Origin: RUG12783 sp946409545
GTDB lineage: Bacteria; Bacillota_I; Bacilli_A; RF39; UBA660
DNA length: 32,430 nt
NCBI GenBank assembly: GCA_946409545.1
Contig: CAMJWT010000020.1
Coordinates: forward strand, 1 to 32,430
Direction: 5' to 3'
Made by a program: the position numbers and the translations under genes. The notes beneath the pieces are model-generated. The model did no database searches. It was given only the letters and a program-made list of their open reading frames with translations, and was not told the DNA's origin. Of the stretch, positions 8,041 through 19,600 are shown piece after piece. Every line of letters begins with the position of its first letter. Position 1 is the stretch's first letter.

Positions 8041-8622
8041 ATGTTATTAAACAAAAAAGTGATTATGTTGATTGCTTGCTTTTGTGTGCTGTTGTGTATT
8101 TTAACTTTGCAAGAAACGTATGCTAAATATACATCTGCGGTTAATGAGACAACTGATATAACGATTGCCCGTTGGCGTATTCTAGTTAACGACTTTGATA
8201 TTAGAAGTAATTCATCGACAACTAATTTAATAACACCGGTGTTTTCTGGTAATGCTAATATATCAAGTGGCGTTATAGCTCCTACTGCAGAAGGTTATTT
8301 TGACATCGTTATTGATGCAACTGGTACCGATTTAGCGTTTGATTATACAATTTCAATAAATAATAGTGACGACAGTCCAGTTAGCGATATTCGAGTCACT
8401 AATTGCACTTTGAACGGTAATAATATTGCAATTACTAACGGTAACGTTTCAGGAAGAATTTTATTATCCGATCAAAGAGTTAATACACTACGTGTTTATA
8501 TCGAATGGTATGATGGCACTGGTGAAAGTATGAATAACGCTCAAGATACAAGCACAACAATGCTTGAAAATAGTATAGCTAAAGTTAATGTTAACGCTCA
8601 TTTCACACAAGTTAGTTCATAG
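8041..8622 (+). CDS. TasA/camelysin-like secreted protein (ETYAKY signal)
   Basis: 193 residues. A hydrophobic signal (about 8-24) leads to 'ETYAKYTSAV', a SipW-cognate cleavage motif. 'ARWRILVND' then begins the mature beta-sandwich-like domain. It is a clear paralogue of the product at 22421: both have 'xILVND', 'GYFDIVID', a central Tyr-rich strand, and an 'LRVYIEW' / 'IRFYVEW' strand before the C-terminus. The start is fixed by AGGAGG 5 nt upstream. The gene has its own promoter and a strong terminator, so it can be expressed apart from its neighbours. Likely role: small extracellular fibre or surface subunit. Confidence 0.72.
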   Translation: MLLNKKVIMLIACFCVLLCILTLQETYAKYTSAVNETTDITIARWRILVNDFDIRSNSSTTNLITPVFSGNANISSGVIAPTAEGYFDIVIDATGTDLAFDYTISINNSDDSPVSDIRVTNCTLNGNNIAITNGNVSGRILLSDQRVNTLRVYIEWYDGTGESMNNAQDTSTTMLENSIAKVNVNAHFTQVSS

Positions 8623-8624
8623 TA

Positions 8625-8662
8625 AAAAAATATCGAATTATTAAAAAAATTCGATATTTTTT
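8625..8662 (+). terminator. Strong terminator after the 8041 gene
   Basis: AAAAAATATCGAATT (8625-8639) pairs with AATTCGATATTTTTT (8648-8662). The 15-bp perfect stem is A-rich on the left and ends in a T run, so it could work in both directions. Confidence 0.9.
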
Positions 8663-8712
8663 AATGTTATTATATTTATATAATAATTTTTTACATAAAT
8701 TAAGCGAAAAGT

Positions 8713-8741
8713 TTTACTTTTTGCTTTTATTTTGGTAAAAT
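8713..8741 (+). promoter_or_regulatory. Promoter of the 8770-20103 operon (extended -10)
   Basis: TTTACT (8713-8718), 17-bp spacer, TGG plus TAAAAT (8736-8741). The -10 overlaps an in-frame ATG at 8740, which rules that codon out as the start. The arrangement matches the promoter at 2068-2096. Confidence 0.7.
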
Positions 8742-8769
8742 GAATATGTATAACATAGGATGTGATGAT

Positions 8770-9615
8770 ATGGCTAAACAAGGATATGTAGTATATACTG
8801 CTGATCAAATTAAAAATCGTAAGAAAAGGTTGAAAAAAATTAGAATAATTCTATTGATATTATTCTTGTTTTTGATGCTTACTTTTTTAGTATTATCCCT
8901 TGCTTATAATGGTGGAGTATTTACAGTTACACTTGATCCAAACTTCCATACGAAAACAGGTATTTCCATTTATACTGATGAAGTTAAAAGAGAACATGTA
9001 AGAAGATTATATGCTAATGAATTAAAATTCATGGATAATATTTCTATTGAATGGTTACCTAAAAATTATAAAGATTTTGAAGGTGGCGATCATAATGGTG
9101 ATAATTACATTGGATATACTTTCTATATTGAAAATCAAGGTGAAGAAACTCAAAGATATTGGTATGCGGTATACATTGATGATGTCATTAAAAACGTTGA
9201 TGAAGCAATAAGAATTATGATTATTCGTAATGACACTGAAGTTACTGTTTATGCTAAAGAAAATCCTATAACTCGTGAAAATGAAAAAGGAACTGTTAAG
9301 TTCTATAAGAATGAAATGCCAGTTCTTGAAAAAAGAGATAACTTTGCTCCTGGTGATATCGATAAAATGACAGTCTTTATTTGGATTGAAGGTGATGATC
9401 CAGAATGTCTTAATAATCTTCTTGGTGGAGAAATTAAGATGCATATGGAAATTACCGAAGAGCATAAAGATGATGCGAGAACCTTTAGACAATACTATGA
9501 CGATGATGATAATGATATAGATGTAAATAATAACAATAATGGCACTAATGATGATATAGAAGTTGTTGGTGGCAATGATGAAACAATTAATAATGCGGAT
9601 GAAGATGGTGAATAG
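8770..9615 (+). CDS. Anchored surface protein with WIEGDD motif and Asn/Asp-rich tail
   Basis: 281 residues from the ATG at 8770; an in-frame ATG at 8740 lies inside the promoter and is rejected. A basic cytoplasmic stretch (about 14-24) precedes one membrane segment (about 25-46). An extracytoplasmic beta-rich domain follows, then an acidic Asn/Asp/Glu-rich low-complexity tail of about 45 residues. Near the end of the domain 'MTVFIWIEGDDPECLN' aligns with 'VRIYMWLEGQDVDSEN' in the 9618 product and 'IRVYMWIEGQDIDCEN' in the 24680 product, so the three share a C-terminal fold. Unlike those two it lacks a TYAWF site and may stay anchored in the membrane, perhaps as base or anchor for the secreted subunits (inference). 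Confidence 0.65.
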   Translation: MAKQGYVVYTADQIKNRKKRLKKIRIILLILFLFLMLTFLVLSLAYNGGVFTVTLDPNFHTKTGISIYTDEVKREHVRRLYANELKFMDNISIEWLPKNYKDFEGGDHNGDNYIGYTFYIENQGEETQRYWYAVYIDDVIKNVDEAIRIMIIRNDTEVTVYAKENPITRENEKGTVKFYKNEMPVLEKRDNFAPGDIDKMTVFIWIEGDDPECLNNLLGGEIKMHMEITEEHKDDARTFRQYYDDDDNDIDVNNNNNGTNDDIEVVGGNDETINNADEDGE

Positions 9616-9617
9616 TT

Positions 9618-10628
9618 ATGCAAAATGAAGAAGACAAAAAAGAAAGAAAAAGAAATAAAAGAAAAAAACGTTTTTTGTTCATTTGGTTTTTCTTCTTAGC
9701 AATTTTCTTATCAACAGTTACATATGCATGGTTTACAGCTAATAGAATTGTTGATATTCAATTCTTCGATATTCATATTGAAACTGATTCAGGAATTGAA
9801 ATAAGTGAAAATGCTATTGATTGGAAAAATAGCTTAACTGTTGATGAACTTAAAACAGCCTATAAGACATATCCATCTAGTCTAAATCAAATACCTGGTG
9901 TTATGAGACCGACATCATCTGGTGGACTTTTGGATTCTAATGGCTACTTAAATATTTTCTATGGTCAAGTAGATAGCGATTATTATTTAACAACTTATCG
10001 AAAGATTGAAGAAAGAACAACAGAATTTGCTAACAGTGGTGATTTTATTGTATTTGATGTCTTTTTTAAAACATCAACACCAAAAACTGTTTATTTGAGT
10101 GGTGCATCTTATGTAAAACCAAAAGATGATGTTCAATCTATTGGTATTGAGAACTCAGCAAGAATTGCTTTCATTAAAGAAGGTAATTTACCAACAGGAA
10201 CGGCAATTGATAGAATTCAAAAACTTAAGACAACGAGTGAAGATAACGTTTATATTTGGGAACCAAACTATGATGTTCATACTGAATTTGGAGTAAAGAA
10301 TGCCCTAAATGTCTATGGCATTAGAACAACAAGAACTAATGCTGGTATTATCGGATACGATGGTGTTGTTGGTACAGTTCGTAGTAGTTCCAAAATTAAA
10401 ATGAATCGAGCAAATGCTTCTAATTATCCATCACTTTTTAAAAGAGTAGATGTTGATATTCATAGTAGAAGTAATAATATTCAAAATTATGAATTATTTC
10501 AAGTTAATTCAGGAATTACCAAAGTACGTATTTATATGTGGTTAGAAGGCCAAGATGTAGATAGCGAAAATAAAGCTAGCTATGGTGATATTACATATTA
10601 TCTTGAATTTACATTAAACCCAAGTTAG
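9618..10628 (+). CDS. TasA-like secreted protein (TYAWF signal), paralogue of the 24680 product
   Basis: 336 residues. A Lys/Arg-rich N-terminus and hydrophobic segment (about 19-36) end in 'STVTYAWFTANR'. The mature region shares an ordered set of blocks with the 24680 product: 'SGIEIS...WK', an 'EPNYDVHT' block and the C-terminal 'RIYMWLEGQDVDSEN'. These two are therefore full-length paralogues, one before and one after the giant gene. The start overlaps the upstream context closely (2 nt after the previous stop), and the stop is 19 nt before the giant gene, with no terminator between, so it is probably co-transcribed with it. Likely role: exported subunit or partner of the giant protein, processed by a SipW-class peptidase. 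Confidence 0.75.
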   Translation: MQNEEDKKERKRNKRKKRFLFIWFFFLAIFLSTVTYAWFTANRIVDIQFFDIHIETDSGIEISENAIDWKNSLTVDELKTAYKTYPSSLNQIPGVMRPTSSGGLLDSNGYLNIFYGQVDSDYYLTTYRKIEERTTEFANSGDFIVFDVFFKTSTPKTVYLSGASYVKPKDDVQSIGIENSARIAFIKEGNLPTGTAIDRIQKLKTTSEDNVYIWEPNYDVHTEFGVKNALNVYGIRTTRTNAGIIGYDGVVGTVRSSSKIKMNRANASNYPSLFKRVDVDIHSRSNNIQNYELFQVNSGITKVRIYMWLEGQDVDSENKASYGDITYYLEFTLNPS

Positions 10629-10647
10629 AAAAAAGAAAGGAGTAATA

Positions 10648-13600
10648 ATGATGATAAAAATGATAAAAAAGATTAAGTTTAATAGATTTAGTATCATTGC
10701 TATTTGTGTATCATTTACATTGTTACTCTTTTTTGTAGTTTCTTACTTTAATACTTTTAGTGATTACGTAACAAAGGGAGAATCAAAAATTGAAGGTGAT
10801 ACAGTATACATTAATGATCTTGCAAATGATTATTACTATTACCTTGGTATGAATTATGTTGGTGATCTTAATTCCAACAACGTTAATTATCAAGAATCTG
10901 ATTTAAAAGCTGTAACGATCACTTATTATGGTTATCCAAGCAATGATACTTCTTTAACGGGTTATGTATCACTTACAGAAAGACAAAATAAATTTGTTTA
11001 TTACAAATATTATCCTGTAAAAAATAATCAATTAACAATCGAATTAATTGATAACCCATTTATTTTAAGACCTGTTGGTAAAGGCTTTGGTGGATGGGAA
11101 AGTAGTAATGGAAACATTACTAAAGATAGTAAAACGAATACTTATACATTAACAGTTAACAGTAATGTTACTGATATCAAAGTTTATGCTAAATGGCAAG
11201 ATGCTAATGTTGTCTTCTTAAAAGGTGAAGCGGGTGATGATAACTTTGATGGTACAAGTGATTACTTAGCAGTAGCATCTTGGGGAAGAGCTTTTGATTT
11301 ATTAAGATCTCGTGCTACTAATATTAATGATCGTGAATTAAATATTATCGTCTTAACTGGTGATTTAAACCATTCAATGAATTATACAAGACCGGTTACC
11401 CATACTTGGAATTACACTTATGAATATATCGATAATGAATCATATACTGAGGGTGAAGAATATTTAATTGAATATAAAAATGGTAATAATCGTTATGCTA
11501 TAAGACAAAATGCTAATAATGTTGCTGTTGAAAATTTATTAACAACGGCTAAACCAAGTGATAATGCCTTATGGATAATAACTCATGATGATAATGGTTA
11601 TGCTATTAAAAATAAAGTTTCAGGAGCTTATTTAGGTCATCAATTGAATAATAATGACCAAGCTAATTTATTAATTTCTAATACACCTTATTATTGGAAA
11701 TATAGTAGTGATTTAAGAACTTTCTTTACAACATATGAATTAAATGTTATGAAATACACATTTACTTTAAATGATAGTATTGTTGATAACAATTCATACT
11801 TAATTGTTGATAAAGCTAGTTATACAGAGAATAATAACAATCAATCTTTAAATGCCTTAAATGATAGTTTAGCAAATAATAACTTTAATAGAACAAATTA
11901 TAATGAAACAGCTTTATGGCGTATTACTAAATCTGGTGATGGTTTAACAATTTATAATACGCATGAAAATAAATATTTAACTTATAACATGGTTAATGGT
12001 ACAACAGTTCTTGCTTTAGGACCTGATCCATTAGTATGGAATTATGATTCTACTAATCATACTTTGAGTACTAATGATACAAGAAGTATTGTTACATACA
12101 CATATAGTTTAGAGAAAATAACGAGTGGTTCAAATTATATTGGTTATCAAAATGGTGATGATTATTACTTATTAGATAAATCAATGAATTTTGTTCTTCA
12201 AAGTGCAAATGTTGAACCAAGTAGTGAACTATTATGGGATGTTGTTGCTGATAATGATTCTTTATTCTTTAAGAATAGTGAAAATAAATATCTTCGATTA
12301 GATAATGGTTCTTTATCATTAACTGATGATGAAACATTACGTACTGCCTTTACTTTAAATGATGATATTTTACAAACGGTCGATAATAATTATTTATACA
12401 ATAATAATGGTGTTCTTGCTGCAACAACTAATCAAACTTTGGCTACAACTTTAAATAAAGTTAGTGTTCAAAGAGGTAGTTTACCTCTTGTTAATCGAGC
12501 TATTATGTATTTGAACTTTAATAATAATACATGGAGTTTATCAAGTACTGGTAGTGAGATTACTTTTGTAAGTTATGAAAGAACACGTGTTGATTATAAA
12601 TTAAGATATGACACAGCAACTAATCGTTTTGCAATTTCTAATAGTAATGCTGGAACTGGTTTATATTTTGCAACTTATATTGAACATCGTGAAATGACTA
12701 GTACAACTCGTGGAACAATGGGTACTAATAATAGTTATTCAACTAATTCCAATGTTGCTGTTACTGTAACAAGTATGTATGACAATACAGATTATCGTGA
12801 TGATGCAACATTAACTCTTACAAATACAAACTATTTTAGAACAACAGCTTATAATGATTTACAACTTGAAAACTTAAGTGTTGATTCTACAGGTTATGAT
12901 GTTATTAATGATAGTAGTACAACATCAAACTATAGAAATACTTATTCATCATTCGTTGGAAATGCTAAAAATGTTCGTATAGGTCGAGGTATGACGCCAT
13001 CATCTTGGACTGATGATGATAGTGTTATTTTTGCTTTCTTACAAGGATGTACTTATAACTCATCTGTAGGAAATGCAACTAATAATAACAATGCTTATAA
13101 ATTTGTTGTTGAAAGTGGTCGTTATTCAGGCCTTATGGCTGCAAGAATATATAATAGTTATAATGGTGGAGGAAACTATTACAACTATTATGGATCAATT
13201 TATTTAACGATTGGTTCTGACTATGATCGTGCAACAAATAATAATGATTTACTTGATTTCTACTATCGTATAGGAAGTAGTAACTATAATGGTATAAACG
13301 GAAGAAGTAATGTTAATGATATTGCTTATCTTATGGATATTAAGAGTGGATCTATTGGTATGAATTATTTCGATAATAATACTGATGCTTCTCAAGCTTA
13401 TTCAGGAATTTATGTTGGTGGTTTATCCGTTACTGCTAACAATAACAACGATGATATTTCATCACGTATTATTATCGTTGAAGGTGGTAATATCGCTAAT
13501 ATCAATGGCGGTCTTCGTATCACTGAAAATAGTGCAAACAATGGCGTTAAAACAAAAATTTATGTTAAAAATGGTAATATTCAAAATATTGTAGGTGGTG

Positions 13601-16600
13601 CTGGTGTATCAACTACATATGGTGATAGATATATTTCGGTTACTGGTGGTAATATTGCTTATAGTGTTTCAGGTGGTTCTAATGGTGTATCAGCTTCTGA
13701 TAATAACCAACAAAGTGGTCGACTTGGTGGTGACTCTTATGTTCATATTGGTGGTGAAGCTCATATTGGAACTAAAGGATCTGGAACTTTATATGACGTT
13801 AATTATGGTTCTGTTTTAGGAGCTGGAAATGGGAATCAAAGTTATCCAAATTCTGGACGTGTAAATACATCACATGTTTATATAAGTGGTAAAGCTGTTA
13901 TTGAAGGTAATGTCTTCGGTGGTGGAAACTTTGGTCCTGTTCTTGAAGATAGTAATGTTCAAATAGACGGTGGTACAGTAAACGGTAATGTTTATGGTGG
14001 ATCTAATCGAAGTGGTGTTGGTCAAGCAACAATTAATGAAACAACAATCTATGATGTTTCATTTGATGATAATGTTGACTTAACTAGTGGAAGAACATAT
14101 TTAATAAATAGAATTAATGGTAATACAAGACATTTATTATCAGAAAATAATAATGATGATCCTTATGATGTATCATTAGCTACAGGAAATCAACCTGCTA
14201 ATTATTCACAATGGTTAATTAATAGTTCAGGTGATGGATATACAATACAAAATGTTGGTCGTAATGATTATTTAGCATATACAACAAATAATCCACCAAC
14301 TCTTACAATGAATAATAATACAAATAATGCAATTTGGAATTATGATACAACCAATAAAACATTCTATCGAGATATTACATACACTGTTTCAGCTACTGTA
14401 AATTATAACTTTACAAGAAATATTACAAGTGGTAGCGAATATCTTATTGTAAATAATAATACAAATACGGCTAATTCTATTAATAGTAATGGTGGCAATA
14501 CCCAAATAAGTGGTAGTGTTGCCCCAACTAATAATGTATGGATATTTACTGCAAGTGGAAACGGTTATACTATTCAAAATAAAGCAACAGGTGAATATCT
14601 TGGAGTTACTGGTTTTTATTATTATACGCTTGATATATCTGATACCCCAACTGTATGGAATTGGAATCAAGGTAATGGTCGTTTATCTGTTACGACAACA
14701 GGTATGTTATCAAGAACATATTACTTGCGTTACAATAATGGATGGCAGTTATCAACGAACTCTGCAAACTTATATTTAGCAACATTTAATGCTAATATTG
14801 TTACTAATATGGCAAAATATTATTTAGTACTTGAAAATAATACTTGGAAAATTAGTACAACACCAAGTAATATAACTTTAAGTACCTTTACTTCAACGAT
14901 ATCAACGGGTTATTCTGTTAGCAATGTTTCTAATGGTGATGTTAATATCACAATGAATAGTGGTACTGTTAAAGGAGCAATCTATGGTGGTTCTTGTGAA
15001 ACTGGTACCGTTGCAGGTACGGTAACTATTAATATTAATGGCGGCGATATCGAATACGATGACAACAATGATGGAAGTATTTTTGGTGGAGGTTATGGTG
15101 AAGATACGATTGTTGCCTCTGGTGTTAATTTAAATATAAAAGATAATAAAAATGTTAATATTGATAAAACCATTTATGGTGGTAGTGCTTTAGGAACGAT
15201 TGTTGGAAATGTTGATGTTCATTCAACTGATAATAGTGGAAATGGAGCAATAACTGTTGAAGGAGACTTCTATTGTGGATCAATGGGAGATAGTTCTATT
15301 CAAACTACCGGAAAGATTCAAGGAAATTGTTCTTTAAGTATCGATGGTGGTACATATAAAGGCAGTGTTTACGGGGAAAATAATGATAATGGTAGTCCAA
15401 CAGGTGTTGTAACGGTAACAACAGGTGGTAATAATCCTACAACTATAAAAAATGTTTATGGTGGTGGTAACCAAGCTAATAGTAATGCTCGAAGTGTTAC
15501 TGTTAATATTGAAAATAATAGTAATATAACAAATGCCTTCGGTGGAGCTAATAAAGCATCTGTTTCCGAAACAAATGTTAATCTTCATGGAGGTACTGTT
15601 ACTAATATATATGGTGGTTCAAATGAAGCCGGTAATATTACTTCATCGTCTATTACAACAACAGGTGGTACAGCAACTAATGTTTATGGTGGTAATAACT
15701 TAGGTGGAACAACAACTACAAGTAACGTTAATATTAATGGAGGAACAATTACTAGTCTCTTCGGTGGTGGTAATGAAGCTGTTACCGGTACAAGTAATAT
15801 TAACTTCAATAGTGGTTCTGTAACGAACACTTATGGTGGAGGTAATAAAGCTGGTATCACTAATAATACAAATATAAATTTAGCAGGTGGAAACTGTACT
15901 TCGATGTTTGGTGGTTCTAATGTTAGTGGTGATGTACCTGAAAGTAACATCATTATAACGGGTGGAACATGTCAAACAATTTATGGCGGTAACAATTTAG
16001 GTGGAACAACAACAACTAGTAAAGTTAAAGTTAATGGTGGAAATACAACTGACCTCTTTGGTGGTGGTAATGAAGCTACCACTGGTACAAGTAATATTGA
16101 ATTTAATAGTGGTACTGTAACGAACACTTATGGTGGTGGAAATAAAGCTGGTATTACTAATAATACAAATATTAATCTAACTGGTGGAAACTGTACAAAT
16201 ATGTATGGTGGATCAAATATAAGTGGTGATGTTCCAGTAAGTAATATCACTGTAACTGGTGGTACATGTAATACTGTTTATGGTGGTAATAATGCTGGTG
16301 GTACAACTGTTATTACAAATGTCACCGTAAATAATGGAACACTTACTAATGTATATGGTGGTGGAAACGCTGCTAATTCAACAACAACAAATGTAATTTT
16401 AAATAATTCGACTAATGAAATAAGTAATATTTTTGGTGGATGTAAAGAAGCTAGTGCTGTTACAACAAATGTTACTTTAAATAATGGCCGAGCTAATAAT
16501 GTCTTTGGTGGATCTAACACTAGTGGAGAAATAACAACAAGTAATGTCACTGTAAATAATGGAACTTATCAAAATGTTTATGGTGGTAATAACGATGGTG

Positions 16601-19600
16601 GTAAAACAGTAAATGCTAATGTAACCTTACTTGGAGGAAACTCTAATACAGTCTTTGGTGGCGGTAATAATGCCGAAACAGATAAAGCTATTGTTGTAGC
16701 AGATAATGCAGGGGCTGGAAGTATCTATGGTGGTGGAAATAACGCCCAAGTTAATAGTGATACTGATGTAACGATAAGAAATGGTACAACAGTTACTAAT
16801 AATGTCTTTGGTGGTGGAAACTACGGACAAGTAATTGGTAATACAAGTGTTGTTGTTAATTCAAATAGTGATGTTGGAAATATTTACGGTGGTGGAAATA
16901 ATGCTCAAATAACAGGAAATACAAATGTTACTCTTGAAAATGCTAAAGTGGATAACAACTTATTTGGTGGTGGAAACTTTGGTAAAGTAAACGGAAGTAC
17001 ATTTGTAAATATTAAAAATGGCGAAATTCATGGTAGTGCTTATGCTGGTGGTAATGGTAATACAGCAACTGTTAATACCAATACAACAATAAATGTTGAA
17101 GGAAACACAACTGTTACTCATCATGTCTTTGGTGGTGGTAATGCTGCTGAAACAGGTAGTAGTGCTAATGATAGTTCAATGGGTGTTGTAAATATCACTG
17201 GAGCTACCATTGGTGGAAATGTTTATGGTGGTGCTAATACTTCCGTATTATATGGTGAAACCGTTCTTAATATTGGCTGTGAAGCTGTTAAGACATATAC
17301 TAACAATAATAGTTATCAATGTAATAAAATTGATATTGGTGGAACTGTCTTCGGTGGTGGTGAAGCCAATGCTAGTGGTTCGGAAATATACGACTTCGAC
17401 TTCATTAGTGTAACTAAAGGTATCATCATTAACATTGATGGAAAGAATCATACTAATTTTGATATTCATGGTAGCATCTTTGGTAGTGGTAATGCATCAT
17501 CTACCTCAGGTTATAGCCGTGTATATATCAATAATTATGGTTCAGATAATGATGTTAAAAATAATATTTCATTACAAAGAGCTGATGTTGTTGTATTAAA
17601 TAATTCACATATTTCATTATCAGGTGCAACCGATAGAACTAACGAATACTCATCAGTAGTCTTTAGTTTGAGTCGTGTTACAGAACTTGATTTAAAAAAT
17701 AATTCCGAAATATATTTGGAAAGTGGAGCTAACTTATTAACTTTATTTAGAAGTTTAAATAGTGATGATACATTAGCTCAAGTAACAATAGATGAAGATG
17801 ATCATAGTGTTACAAGAACAACAAATAATAGATTATACATGCATGAAGATAAAATCTTAAATATCGCTCTTAACCAAAATGTTACAGCATATGGTGAAGT
17901 TGATGGTATGACCTTCTTTGGATTATATAATCGTGATCGTAATGGTAATATCGTAAGAGCAATGTATGATTATAATTTAGAAACTGGTGATACACCATCA
18001 GAGAATGATTTATATTACTTTGCAAGTGGTAGTTATGTACTAGGCTTACATGAAACAAATCATGATATTAAAAAAGATGGTTTCTATACTAACTATGAAG
18101 ATGATGACAATCCAGGTCATATCTTAGTTGATTATATTCAACCAACTCCTGAAGATGCAGAACATTATATGTGGATTGTTGGTGAAAATATTGAATCATA
18201 TGACATTGAACTTATTGCAAGTAAATATTCAACTTTAGGTACATATGAATTCCCATTCATCAACCATACTTCTGGAAATACAACATTTACAATTGTTGGT
18301 TTCAATTATGATTCATTGAATCCTGAAGTATCATTAATTAATCCAGATGATGTACCTCGTGTAGCTGCTACTGGAGAAGATGCTGATAACACTATGGGAT
18401 TAGCAATTAAACCTGGTGTTGGATGGGTTAACGTTGGTAGTTCATTCTTTGTAACAGATAGTGTTAATTCACATCAAGGTGTTTCAAGTTATAAGAGTGA
18501 AAACTCTAATGTAACACCAAGTTTTGTATTCTATTTATACCACTCTAAAAATCTTCAAACAGATGGAGGAATGGGTAAAGCCGTTATATCATTGCTTGTT
18601 GTTACACCAATTGATGATTTAACTAATAAAGTTAAACGTATTAACTTTAACGTTACCATTTCAAGAGCAATTTATGATTCAAATGAATATGAAGCGGCTA
18701 TGATGCCAGGTAGACAATATGAGATGTTCTCATCAAGTCGTATGGATATTACAGCGAAGAGTAGTTTAAGTGCGTATTATTCACTTTATATGGAAAGTCA
18801 ACAAAATATATATCGTAATGGCTATCATCGTGTATTAACATCTAATATTATGTTACCTGTTAATACTAAAATAACAATGATTGATTTTGCCTCTGCAACT
18901 AAACCAGAATATTATTACTATATTGTTAATAGTACTGATAATGCATCATTCCAACAATACTATAATGATCATGGTGAAGTATTATATCCATTATCGAACT
19001 TTGTTCGAATGGGTTCATTAGATAATACTAATAAATATAATGATGCGGTAGCAAATAATATTTATTATGATGAATCTGGTGCCCGGGCGATAGAGGAATT
19101 TATCTTTATTGTTGACTTTAAAGATACGAATATTACTCAGGATATGTCGGCATGCTCGCTTCTTATTGAACTTGTCGATAATGATAATGAAGTTATAAGG
19201 TCCGTCTTAGGTATTCAAAGAGATAATATGATCTATAATATTCATGCTAATCACGAGGGTGTAATCACTGCTCATGCTAATGTTTCTAAACCAATTGTAT
19301 ATCCTGGTGCTGACGAAGATTTAAGAGTAACTATTGACTTCAATCAAAATGATGTTATGTCTTTAAATAGAATTGTCGATACAACATATTATGAACAAAA
19401 AATGGGTATTAAAGTTTCATTCATTAATGAACTTGGAAACGTTGTCAACGGTGTTGACTTGATGGGTACAAGTTTAACTCTTGATGGTAATACATATTAT
19501 GCCCGTAGTGATGGTACCATAAGGTTTAAAATAGCTGATCGTGTTGTTAACTCTTATTCAAATATTCGTATTAATACAACGAATAGTTCATTAGCAGCCG

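Noticed and set aside
13385..13819. Overlapping open frames in other phases within the giant gene
   Set aside because: They have no ribosome-binding sites and odd hydrophobic composition, and arise from the Gly/Thr/Asn repeat codons read out of frame. The same holds for the minus-strand frames over 14389-17469.
13400..17500. CRISPR-like or other non-coding repeat array
   Set aside because: The repeats keep one long reading frame, have 3-fold periodic spacing of 72-81 bp and vary at synonymous sites. They are protein repeats.
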